Part shown: one piece after another, positions 26,350 through 34,040 of the stretch
Layout: the number at the start of each line of letters is the position of its first letter
How positions within the stretch are numbered: position 1 is the stretch's first letter
From: Porphyrobacter sp.
Lineage (GTDB): Bacteria > Pseudomonadota > Alphaproteobacteria > Sphingomonadales > Sphingomonadaceae
Length of the DNA stretch: 64,000 nt
Direction: 5' to 3'
Assembly: GCA_016125555.1 (NCBI GenBank)
Contig: WGLN01000011.1
Location: forward strand, 372,001 to 436,000
Position numbers and translations under genes: made by a program
Notes under the pieces: generated by a model
What the model saw: the letters and a program-made list of their open reading frames with translations, nothing else
Database searches by the model: none
Told to the model about the DNA's origin: nothing

Positions 26350-27273
26350 TTACTGCTGCTGCTGCTGCGGCTGCTCGTCGAGCGCCTTGCTCACCAGCAC
26401 GTTGACCGAGACGCGGCGGTTCTGCGCGCGGCCGGCGGCGGTGGTGTTGTCCGCGGCCGGATCGGCGGTCGCCATGCCGGTCGGGGTGAGCATCCGGTAG
26501 GGCTTCCACTTGCACTGCTGCTGGAGGTAGTTGACCACCGCCGCGGCGCGCTTTTCCGAAAGCGCCTGGTTCACTTCCTGCGAACCGGTCGAATCCGTGT
26601 AGCCGAGCACCAGCATCAGCGAGTTCTCGTTCTGCTCGGCCTCTTGCGCGGCCGTGCACAGCTCGTTCTTCGCGGTCGGCGAAAGCACCGCCTTGCCGGT
26701 GTCGAAATAGACGTTGGTGGTGCTCTTGAGGTTGTACTTGTCGATGTCGCCGAGCCGGCCGCGCAGGGCTTCGGTGGCGGCCGCGTTCTGCTGGATGCCG
26801 GTGGTGTTCTGGTCGATCCTCATGCCCTGCTCGGCGAAGCGCTGCGCCGTGCCGCCGCGGATCATCGCCGCGATCTGGCGATCATCGCTGGTGAAGCGGA
26901 TTTCGCTCGCCACCAGGCCCTCGCCGTACTGGCGGGTGCGCACGCGGACCGGAAGGCCGTTGATGAGCACGCTCTGGTCGAAGGTCTTGTTGCCGATGCC
27001 GAGGAACCCGCCGCGGGTGCGGATTTCGGTGTCGGGGTGCAGCGTCAGCACGGTGCTGGTGCCGTCGTCCGAGGTCACCTGCAGGCGCTGGCCCTGGCGC
27101 GCGGAGATGATGCCCTCGATGCGGGGGCCTTCGCTCATCTCGGTCATGGCGGGCAGGTTGCCGTAGACAGTGGTCAGGACCTGGCCGTCGGAATCGGTCT
27201 GCTGCGCCGCGACGGGCAGCGCGAGCGCGGCCATCAACGCTAAGGCGAGCGGGGCGCTGGCATGGGTTTTCAT
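26350..27273 (-). CDS. OmpA-family peptidoglycan-binding envelope protein
   Basis: These 307 residues from ATG 27273, preceded by an AGGAG ribosome site, carry a signal peptide ending LALPVAAQQ. An N-terminal beta-rich domain of ~150 residues resembles the DUF5666-like fold seen in some alphaproteobacterial OmpA proteins. The C-terminal OmpA domain has NVYFDTGKAVLSP, GYTDSTGSQEVNQALSEKRA and NRRVSVNVLV, with the Asp and Arg that bind diaminopimelate of peptidoglycan. A Gln-rich tail (EQPQQQQQ) ends the protein. It has no eight-strand barrel, so it is probably periplasmic or surface-associated rather than a porin. An alternative upstream ATG at 27354 would place residues before the signal peptide and is rejected. 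Confidence 0.88.
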   Translation of the reverse strand: MKTHASAPLALALMAALALPVAAQQTDSDGQVLTTVYGNLPAMTEMSEGPRIEGIISARQGQRLQVTSDDGTSTVLTLHPDTEIRTRGGFLGIGNKTFDQSVLINGLPVRVRTRQYGEGLVASEIRFTSDDRQIAAMIRGGTAQRFAEQGMRIDQNTTGIQQNAAATEALRGRLGDIDKYNLKSTTNVYFDTGKAVLSPTAKNELCTAAQEAEQNENSLMLVLGYTDSTGSQEVNQALSEKRAAAVVNYLQQQCKWKPYRMLTPTGMATADPAADNTTAAGRAQNRRVSVNVLVSKALDEQPQQQQQ

Positions 27274-27629
27274 CGGTAGTCTGCTCCTGTCATTCGGGCC
27301 GGCGATCCCTTGTATCGGCCCCTGGTTGGCGTGTCGCACGCGACCGGTGTTCATCTAAACCTTGCTCGCAGGTGAACGTCCAGACCCCGGTTGCCACAGG
27401 AGCGGGCAACCGGGGCAGCCGGTGCGACGAATTGAGCCGAGGCCAGTGCGCACGAGGCGCCACGCGGCGCCTGTTGGAGACACATGAGACACTGTCCAGG
27501 GCCGGAAAAACGCTCCCCCAGCCCCCGCATTCATCGCCGAAACGCGGGCAGTGGGACGGACGCGGGCGTGCACGGCGACGTGCCCGCAAACCTAGAACCG
27601 GGCTTGCCGGTAGGAAAGCGCCGCCCGTC
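27274..27629. other. Gene-free spacer with several strong hairpins
   Basis: This 356-base stretch lies between the OmpA gene start and the DUF885 gene stop, both on the minus strand. It contains CCCCGGTTGCC (27385-27395) pairing with GGCAACCGGGG (27405-27415). A second perfect pair is AGGCGCC (27455-27461) with GGCGCCT (27466-27472), and a GCGGGC/GCCCGC pair lies around 27566-27591. No reading frame in it has coding character. It should contain the OmpA promoter, the DUF885 transcript end and possibly a small RNA. Confidence 0.5.
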
Positions 27630-29450
27630 TCAGCGTGCCGCCTGCTCCGCGATCCAGCGATCGATTTTCTGCTCGAGGATCGTCAGCGGCAGTGCACCGG
27701 TGTTCAGCACCTGCTCGTGGAACGCCTTGATGTCGAACCTGTCGCCCAGCTTCGCCTCGGCGCGCTTTCGCAGCTCCTGGATCTTGAGCGCGCCGATCTT
27801 GTAGGCGAGCGCCTGGCTGGGGATGGCGATGTAGCGGTCCACCTCGGCCACCACCTCGGTGCGGGTCATGCCCGAGTTCTGCAGCATGAAATCGATCGCC
27901 TGATCGCGGGTCCAGCCCTTGGCGTGGATGCCGGTGTCGACCGCGAGACGCATCGCGCGCAGCTGTTCGTCCTGCAACGTGCCGTAGCGGTTCCAAGGGT
28001 CCTTGTAGAAGCCCATCTCCTTGCCGAGCGTCTCGGCATAGAGCGCCCAGCCCTCTACGAAGGCGGTGTTCCCGCCGAAGCGCATGAAGGGCGGCAGGCT
28101 CTCGTTCTCCTGCGCAAGGCTGATCTGGAAGTGATGGCCCGGCGAGCCCTCGTGGAGGTAGAGCGTCACGTTGCCGGTGGTCAGCCGGCTCGGCAGGTCA
28201 TAGGCGTTGAAGTTGAAGACGCCCGGGCGCGAACCGTCGGGCGTGCCCTGCTCGTAGGAGCCGCCTGCCTGGAACTGCTCGATCGTGGGATCGTAGGGCT
28301 CGATCTTGAGCGGCGTCTTGGGCACGAGCGAGAACAGGTCCCCGATCCTCGCGTCGACCTTCCTGCCGATGTCGTAATAGGTCTGGGTCAATGCCTCGCG
28401 GCTCTTGGGCTTGAACTTGGGATCGGTGCGGACGTAATCGAAGAACTCGCCCAGCGTCCCCTTGAAGCCGACCTCCTTCTTGACCTTCTCGAGCTCGCCC
28501 TTGATGCGCGCGACTTCGGACAGGCCGAGCTGGTGGATCGTCTCCGCGTCGAGCGGCAGGGTGGTGGTGCTCTCGATCATCGCGGCATAGAGCTCGGCGC
28601 CGCCCTTCATCTGGCTCAAACCGATGCTGTCGCGCGCGGCGGGGTAGTATTCGTCGCGCAGGAAGTCGCGCAGCCGCGTGTTGGCGGCGTAGAGTTCGCG
28701 GGTCTTGGCCTCGTAAGCCCGGGTGAGCCGCGCCCGGTCGGTCGCGGAAATGCTGTCGGGGAAGTTCTTGACCGGCGCCATGAACTGCGAATCCGCAACC
28801 GGGATCGCCAGCTGCGTGTCGAGTTGCTGGACGACATTGCCGATGGTCAGCTTGGTTTCCAGCACGCCGGTTTCCATCCCCTCGCGGAAGCGCTGGATCG
28901 CGCGATCGGTGAAGGCGATGTAATCGTCGTGGCGGGAGAGGTTGTCCTCGTAATTGGCGAGTGTCTTGAAGGGCGCTGCGCCGTTGCCGCTCGCGAAATT
29001 GGGATAGAAGGTGTGCAGACCGAAGAAGTGGTTGATCGGGCGCACCTCGGTCAGGGCGCGGATCTCGTCGCTGTCCCACTTGAGGTCGCTCTCCTGGGTG
29101 TAGCGGAACACGTCATAGGCGAGCTGGTCGGTTTCCGAGAGCTTCGCGCGGTCGATCTGGGCGAGCAGCGCGAGATTGAGCTGGGTGTTGGTGCGTTCGG
29201 CGAGGAAGGCGGAATCGGTGAGCAGGTCGCCGAGCCGGTCGGCATCCTCGTCGTCGCCGCGGAACAGCCGGCCGAGCGGGTCGAGCGCCAGCTCGCGGGC
29301 GTCCGCGTCCTCGAACAGCGCGAAGAGCTTCTCGTGCTCCGATTGCGGCGCCTCGGTGGCGGTTTCGCCGGGCATCGCTGTCTGGGCCAGCGCCGGCGCG
29401 GCGCTCAGCAAAAGCGCGCTCGAGGCGGCGAGGGCAAGGCGAAGTTTCAT
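27630..29450 (-). CDS. Secreted DUF885 metallopeptidase-like protein
   Basis: This 606-residue protein has a clear signal peptide (ALAASSALLLSAAPALAQ) and is thus periplasmic or exported. The DUF885 signature LHEGSPGHHFQISLA is present, a HExxPGHH motif that looks like a zinc site. TAFVEGWALYAETLGKEMG and GWTRDQAIDFM follow. DUF885 proteins are long, all-helical and resemble carboxypeptidase/M-clan peptidases, but a defined substrate is lacking for most. The start at 29450 is chosen because the signal peptide begins there; upstream sequence is out of character. The carotenoid oxygenase gene lies 115 bases upstream on the same strand. Confidence 0.88.
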   Translation of the reverse strand: MKLRLALAASSALLLSAAPALAQTAMPGETATEAPQSEHEKLFALFEDADARELALDPLGRLFRGDDEDADRLGDLLTDSAFLAERTNTQLNLALLAQIDRAKLSETDQLAYDVFRYTQESDLKWDSDEIRALTEVRPINHFFGLHTFYPNFASGNGAAPFKTLANYEDNLSRHDDYIAFTDRAIQRFREGMETGVLETKLTIGNVVQQLDTQLAIPVADSQFMAPVKNFPDSISATDRARLTRAYEAKTRELYAANTRLRDFLRDEYYPAARDSIGLSQMKGGAELYAAMIESTTTLPLDAETIHQLGLSEVARIKGELEKVKKEVGFKGTLGEFFDYVRTDPKFKPKSREALTQTYYDIGRKVDARIGDLFSLVPKTPLKIEPYDPTIEQFQAGGSYEQGTPDGSRPGVFNFNAYDLPSRLTTGNVTLYLHEGSPGHHFQISLAQENESLPPFMRFGGNTAFVEGWALYAETLGKEMGFYKDPWNRYGTLQDEQLRAMRLAVDTGIHAKGWTRDQAIDFMLQNSGMTRTEVVAEVDRYIAIPSQALAYKIGALKIQELRKRAEAKLGDRFDIKAFHEQVLNTGALPLTILEQKIDRWIAEQAAR

Positions 29451-29565
29451 GTCGTTCAGTCCCTGGTAGTGCAGTCGGCGGGAGCTAGGGGGCGCATAGG
29501 CGTCCGGCAAGCGTCGCCGCGACGAAGAAGGAAGCGGCCTCGACCGGCGTCGTGGCGGCGTGACG

Positions 29566-31098
29566 TCAGGCGTGGGTGCGGGATTGCATGTGAAGGGCGG
29601 CGTCGGCGCGCAGCCGGTCGTGCTCGACCCACACCGAATGGGTGCCCGAGCAGATCTTGTGCGGCAGCGCGAGGCGGCAGATCGGGCCCTTGGCGATATC
29701 CGCTGCATCGAGGATCGCGCATTCGGACGTGCCGCTGTTCTCGTCGATGAGGAAGGTGACGAGGTAGCCATCATCCTCCGAGAGTCTTTGTTGGTCTACC
29801 GCTCCGCTACTTGAGGCCGGGGCGCCCTTTCGCGGGATCATCGGGCTTTCGCTGGCATACACGCCCTCGGGCAGGCGGTAGACCTGTTCCTCGCCGGTCT
29901 CGGTGTCGTGGCGGACATAGCCGTTGAACAGGAACCAGCCGGGCCGCGTGGTGGTGGACCAGACGTAGCGGCTCTTTTGCATCGCGTATCGCGGATTGAT
30001 CATCCCGAACTCGACGATGCGTTCCGACAGGCGCTCCTCGCGGGTTTCGCCGGTGGCGAGGTTGAAGCGCCAGCGGTGGAGGCGGCTCTGGAAGGAGTGC
30101 TCGTCCACGTAAGCCATCATGTGGCTGTAGCGGCCCATTTCCGCGAGCGGATCGGGCATGGGCTTTGCCTGATGGTAGCCTTCGAGCACCACCTCGTCGC
30201 CCTCTTCCCACGCGTTGGTCCAGTGCAGGACATAGGTTGGGGAGGCCTCGAACCAGCGGATCTCCTCCGGCTGGCCGCGGCGCGGGATCAGCGCGAAGCG
30301 GGTCGGCAGCCCCTCGTGCAGCCGCGCGGCGTGGATGTTGCTGTCCAGCAGATCCGGGTCCCAGAACAGCGGCATGTCGTTGAGGATCGACCAGTTCTTC
30401 GTCACCGCCATGTCGTGCGGCAGGCGCGGCCCCGGAAGCGGCACGGGGACGTAGTGCACCAGCCGGCCCTCGCGATCGGCCACGCCGTAATGCATGAAAG
30501 GCGCGAACTTGGAGTAGTTGAAGAACATGAGTTCCCCGGTCTCCTCGTCGACCTTGGGGTGGGCCGAAATCCCGTCCAATGGCACCCACGGCGCCTTGCC
30601 CTTGTTCGCCAGCGTCACGGGGTCGAGCATCCACGCCTCGCCGCACTGATACAGCGTTGCGTAGGCGATGCCGGCGTGGACGATGATGTCGGTGGAGCCG
30701 GTGTCCTTGAGGCCCCCGTGCGCGCCGAAGCCGGGCCTCAGCGAGGTGCCCCAGGGGTCCATCAGGCCGCCCCACAGGCTGCGCCCCGCGATCTGTTCGG
30801 CCTCGAAGCAGTGAGTCCGCACGAAGCGGTTGCGGTAGCTCGCCTTGCCGCCGGAGATGTTCACCTGGTGGATCATCGCGTCGCCATCGAAGGGGTGGTG
30901 GCGGCCCAATGGCTGGTGCACCTGGTTCTCGGTGTTGCGCAGGTAGATGCCGTCGATGTCGGCGGGGATTTCGCCTGCGATCACCGGCAGCTCGGCGACG
31001 TCGACCTCCTCGTGAAGCGGCGTCCACGGCCCGGTCAGATAGGGGTGGTTCGACGGCTCCAGCGTGTGTCTCACCGGCGGGTGGCGCGTGATCTGCAT
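29566..31098 (-). CDS. Carotenoid oxygenase (RPE65/CCD) family protein
   Basis: This 510-residue protein has the seven-bladed propeller of carotenoid and stilbenoid cleavage oxygenases. The four iron-ligating His are visible in GISAHPKVDE, RLPHDMAVTK, PTYVLHWTNAWEEG and CSGTHSVWVE, and the last blade ends with ALHMQSRTHA. YLRNTENQVHQPLGRHHPFDGDA marks the first blade. Members split carotenoids or lignin-derived stilbenes; sphingomonads have both kinds and the sequence does not decide between them. The ATG at 31098 is preceded by GAGAGGAC. It is divergent from the universal stress gene, with a perfect FNR-type box in the 132-base spacer. Confidence 0.9.
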   Translation of the reverse strand: MQITRHPPVRHTLEPSNHPYLTGPWTPLHEEVDVAELPVIAGEIPADIDGIYLRNTENQVHQPLGRHHPFDGDAMIHQVNISGGKASYRNRFVRTHCFEAEQIAGRSLWGGLMDPWGTSLRPGFGAHGGLKDTGSTDIIVHAGIAYATLYQCGEAWMLDPVTLANKGKAPWVPLDGISAHPKVDEETGELMFFNYSKFAPFMHYGVADREGRLVHYVPVPLPGPRLPHDMAVTKNWSILNDMPLFWDPDLLDSNIHAARLHEGLPTRFALIPRRGQPEEIRWFEASPTYVLHWTNAWEEGDEVVLEGYHQAKPMPDPLAEMGRYSHMMAYVDEHSFQSRLHRWRFNLATGETREERLSERIVEFGMINPRYAMQKSRYVWSTTTRPGWFLFNGYVRHDTETGEEQVYRLPEGVYASESPMIPRKGAPASSSGAVDQQRLSEDDGYLVTFLIDENSGTSECAILDAADIAKGPICRLALPHKICSGTHSVWVEHDRLRADAALHMQSRTHA

Positions 31099-31162
31099 GA
31101 TGTCCTCTCTCCCGACGGGCAGGATGAACCGCGCGCGGGCGGCTGGCAAGCGGCGGCCAATT

Positions 31163-31176
31163 TTGATTGGAATCAA
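31163..31176. promoter_or_regulatory. FNR/FixK-type binding site
   Basis: TTGATTGGAATCAA is a perfect match to the TTGAT-N4-ATCAA consensus of FNR and FixK proteins. It lies in the divergent spacer, with its centre about 61 bases before the universal stress ATG and about 71 bases before the carotenoid oxygenase ATG. An activator site at -41.5 would place the stress-gene transcript start near 31211, but no clear -10 box is seen there. Confidence 0.7.
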
Positions 31177-31230
31177 GGCAGGACGCGGTGCTTGGGCGCA
31201 TGCCCGCGTCCATCAGTGGGAGACACGGCC

Positions 31231-32046
31231 ATGAAATCGATTCTTCTTCACATCGACCACGACGGCGGCCTCGAGGCGCGCCTGCAGGTCGCGCTCGACA
31301 TCGCGCGCGCCGCCGGGGGGCACATCACCTGCCTGCAGGCGATCTCTTACGAAGTCTTCGCGCCGGGCGACATCTACGGCTCGGCCATCGCCGCGGCCAT
31401 GCCGGTCATCAAGGAGAACGCCGAAACGCTGCGCGCCGAAACCGAAGCGCGGCTCGCCAAGGAGGGCGTGCCCTTCGACTGGCGCTTCGAATACGGCGTT
31501 CCGCTGCACCGGCTGATCGAACATTCGGTGCTCGCCGATCTCGTCATCCTCGGGGCTTGGGAGGGTGCGGAGCAAGGGCGCGGACCATCGGGTCTGGTCG
31601 GCGATCTCGTGCTGCGAGTGGCCTCGCCGGTGCTGGTGGTGCCCGGCGACGCGAAAAGCTTCGATGTCGCCGCGCCGGCGATGGTCGCCTGGAACGGCTC
31701 GGCGGAGGCCGCCCGCGCACTGCGCGCGGCGACCCCCTTGCTGGCGGCGGCGGACAAGGTCTGGCTGGTGAGCGTTGCCGAGGACAGCGACAAGCCGCGC
31801 TTCGATCTGCCCGCGCTGGAGGGCGCGCAATATCTCAGCCGCCACGGCATCGATTGCGAGGTGGTCGAGGTGCCGCGCGGCGCGGCAGGCATTGCCGACA
31901 CGCTGTTCTCGGCGGCGCAGATGCGCGAGTGCGGGCTGATGGTGATGGGTGCCTACGGCCACTCGCGGCTGACCGAGATGCTGCTCGGCGGCGTCACGCG
32001 GCGGATGCTGAGCGAGCCGCAGATGCCGATCCTGCTGGCGCATTAG
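31231..32046 (+). CDS. Tandem universal stress protein (UspA family)
   Basis: These 271 residues contain two Usp domains in tandem, as in the UspE-like two-domain proteins. The second domain carries the nucleotide-binding motif in MGAYGHSRLTEMLLGGVTRR. The first retains only a degenerate version (GAWEGAEQGRGPSGLVGDL). The start ATG 31231 follows a GTGGGAGA ribosome site. In alphaproteobacteria such tandem Usp proteins are commonly induced under low oxygen by FNR/FixK, and a perfect FNR-type site lies 55-68 bases upstream. The role is probably survival under microaerobic or stress conditions. The four-hairpin element copy B follows the gene. Confidence 0.9.
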   Translation: MKSILLHIDHDGGLEARLQVALDIARAAGGHITCLQAISYEVFAPGDIYGSAIAAAMPVIKENAETLRAETEARLAKEGVPFDWRFEYGVPLHRLIEHSVLADLVILGAWEGAEQGRGPSGLVGDLVLRVASPVLVVPGDAKSFDVAAPAMVAWNGSAEAARALRAATPLLAAADKVWLVSVAEDSDKPRFDLPALEGAQYLSRHGIDCEVVEVPRGAAGIADTLFSAAQMRECGLMVMGAYGHSRLTEMLLGGVTRRMLSEPQMPILLAH

Positions 32047-32054
32047 CCTGTTGC

Positions 32055-32146
32055 GCCCTCAAACGCCGGGCGCGGCCCGTCCGGACCGCTTGGCTTCCGC
32101 GCCATAAGGCGCGGCGGCCGGTCGGCCTTGCGGCGGCTACGCCGCC
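32055..32146 (-). repeat. Four-hairpin dispersed element, copy B
   Basis: Read on the minus strand, the four hairpins are GGCGGC/GCCGCC (32132-32146), GGCC/GGCC (32116-32127), CGCGCC-TTAT-GGCGCG (32098-32113), and GCGGTCC/GGGCCGC with one G-T pair (32072-32089). The tail GCCCGGCGTTTGAGGGC lies at 32055-32071. The linkers GCAA, GC and GAAGCCAA match copy A at 1099-1188 almost exactly, while the stems differ by paired substitutions. Like copy A it lies between convergent genes. Confidence 0.75.
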
Positions 32147-32167
32147 GATACTCCTGCCCACGAGCCT

Positions 32168-32197
32168 CGTCATTGCGAGCGGAGCGAAGTAATCCAT
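32168..32197. repeat. CGTCATTGCGAGC-type dispersed repeat
   Basis: The sequence begins CGTCATTGCGAGCGGAGCG and continues AAGTAATCCA. From memory, this string is a widespread intergenic repeat of Proteobacteria. The inner part GCGAGCGGAGCGAAG has short internal symmetry. Only one copy is seen in this window. Confidence 0.5.
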
Positions 32198-32215
32198 GGA
32201 CAAAGGGCTGGGAGA

Positions 32216-33139
32216 CTAGGCCTTCACCCTTTTGCGCATCATCCCTTCCTGCGCGACGCTGGCCACCAGCTCGCCCGCGCGGTTGAAGATCCGCCCGCGG
32301 TTGAACCCGCGTCCGCCGCCGCTCCACGGGGCGTCGGTGGCGTAGAGCAGCCATTCGTCGGCGCGCGCGTCACGGTGGAACCAGATCGCATGGTCGAGGC
32401 TCGCGCCGACCAGTTCGTTCCGCATCCAGCTAAGCCCGTGCGGCAGGGCGCTGGTGCCGAGCAGGGTGTAGTCGCTCGCATAGGTGATGATCGCGCGGTG
32501 GAGGTCGGGCGTGTCGACCTCGCCTGTAATCGGCGCGACCACCCGGAACCAGGTATGCGCGCGCGGCGCCTTGGGTTCGCGGTTCATCCAGTGGAGCGCA
32601 TCGACCGTGCGCATCTCGATCGGGCGCGGGCGCAGCATCAACCGGCGCTGCTGCTCGCTCATCCGCTCGCCGAGGCGATCGGCGATTGCACGGCGCTGCT
32701 CCATGTCGGAGCGCAAATCGTCGGGGCCGGGCACGTCCGGCATGGGGGAATCGCTGTGCTCGAGGCCCTCCTCGGGCAGCTGGAAGCTGGCGGTGAGGTT
32801 GAGGATCGGCACCGGCATCCCGTCCTCGCCTTCCTGGCTTGCGACCACCCGGCGGTTGGCGAAACTGCGTCCGTCGAAATCGCGCTGGATGCGGTATTCA
32901 ATGCCAGCGCCCTCGCGCCCGCCGCGCAGGAAATAGGCGTGGAGCGAATGGGCGCGCTTGCCATCGGTGACGCTCGCCTGCGCGGCCTGTAGCGCCTGCG
33001 CCAGCACTTGCCCGCCGAACACGCGGCCGATCCCGTCCTGCTGGGGCGGCCCGGCATAGACATCGGCGGCGCGTTTTTCGACCGTCAGCAGGCGCACGAG
33101 GCCCGCGACCAGTTCTTCCTTGGTGGGCGTGTCACTCAT
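32216..33139 (-). CDS. tesB: Acyl-CoA thioesterase II
   Basis: TesB hydrolyses medium- and long-chain acyl-CoAs to free fatty acids. The 307 residues form a double hotdog. IGRVFGGQVLAQALQAA and SLHAYFLRGG mark the first hotdog. The catalytic residues sit in the second: Asp in TYASDYTLLG, a Ser/Thr position in ASLDHAIWFHR, and Gln in VAQEGMMRKR. The usual length is about 290. It is convergent with the universal stress gene and shares its strand with the cupin-like gene, which lies on its upstream side, with 22 bases between them. Confidence 0.95.
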   Translation of the reverse strand: MSDTPTKEELVAGLVRLLTVEKRAADVYAGPPQQDGIGRVFGGQVLAQALQAAQASVTDGKRAHSLHAYFLRGGREGAGIEYRIQRDFDGRSFANRRVVASQEGEDGMPVPILNLTASFQLPEEGLEHSDSPMPDVPGPDDLRSDMEQRRAIADRLGERMSEQQRRLMLRPRPIEMRTVDALHWMNREPKAPRAHTWFRVVAPITGEVDTPDLHRAIITYASDYTLLGTSALPHGLSWMRNELVGASLDHAIWFHRDARADEWLLYATDAPWSGGGRGFNRGRIFNRAGELVASVAQEGMMRKRVKA

Positions 33140-33161
33140 GGCACCGGGCCATGCGTGGGCT

Positions 33162-34040
33162 TTACCCGCCCGTCAATCCCAGCTTGCGGAGCGCCCGGTA
33201 GGCGTAGGCCTTGGCGTAGTTCTGGTGCGGGAAGCGGCCCGGCGCCTTGGGCGCAAAGCCGCGCTGGCGCAGGATCGCGTTGAGAACGCGCGAATCGCTC
33301 TCCCGGTAGCTCCATTCGCTGCGCCAGGTGATCGACAGCGAGACCGAAGGGGCGGGGCCGTTCTTCACGAAATGCGGCGCCATGACGGGCACGAACAGCG
33401 CCTCGCCCGGCGCAAGCGCGAATTCGCGGCCATGGGCGAGGAAGGCATCGTCCCACTTGAGTTCGCGCGGGCCGCCCGAATGGTAGGCCTCGTGCGCCTC
33501 GTCGGGCACAAAGCGGGTGTCGCCCGCCGGGAACTGGGTCATCACCTTGCTGCCGCGGATCTGGAGCAGGATGTTGTGTTCGGGATCGAAATGGTAGGGC
33601 GTGACCGAATTGGGGCTGGACACGAAGATGAAGCCCTGCGGGGTCAGCATCGCGCCGGTCGCGGCCTCGATCTCGGGGCGGATCTCCGCGAGCAGGCCGA
33701 GCAGCAGGTCTTCGTAGGCGGGCACCTGCTCGATATTCTTGAGCACCGCCCAGCTTTCGGCCTCGGAGACGCGGCGGATCGTCTCGGCAATGGTCATGCC
33801 GTTCGAACCCGGCTTGCCGTCGACCCCGATCGGCAGGTCGCCCCGGTTGTATTCGACCGAGGCGATCGGGAGCTTTTCGGCGAGTTGCGCAAGCGCCTCG
33901 ATCTCGAGCAGCGGGTGGCTGGTGAGGCCATGCTTCAGGACATGCGGCTGTTCCGGGTAATGCGCGGCAAAGCGGGCGCGGGCGGCGGCGTCGAACACGC
34001 TCGCGGGGAGGGCATCGGCAAAGCGGGCAGGGGCGTTCAT
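33162..34040 (-). CDS. Cupin-like (JmjC-type) 2OG-Fe(II) oxygenase
   Basis: These 292 residues start at ATG 34040, overlapping the stop of the acetyltransferase gene as ATGA. An iron-binding pair is visible in TPYHFDPEHNILLQIRG (H-x-D), with a distal His in VPVMAPHFVKNG and a cupin barrel between (LAPGEALFVP). SITWRSEWSYRES follows. The family is annotated as cupin-like domain proteins; related JmjC enzymes hydroxylate proteins or small molecules. It is translationally coupled to the acetyltransferase, which suggests a shared pathway. The substrate is unknown. Confidence 0.82.
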   Translation of the reverse strand: MNAPARFADALPASVFDAAARARFAAHYPEQPHVLKHGLTSHPLLEIEALAQLAEKLPIASVEYNRGDLPIGVDGKPGSNGMTIAETIRRVSEAESWAVLKNIEQVPAYEDLLLGLLAEIRPEIEAATGAMLTPQGFIFVSSPNSVTPYHFDPEHNILLQIRGSKVMTQFPAGDTRFVPDEAHEAYHSGGPRELKWDDAFLAHGREFALAPGEALFVPVMAPHFVKNGPAPSVSLSITWRSEWSYRESDSRVLNAILRQRGFAPKAPGRFPHQNYAKAYAYRALRKLGLTGG

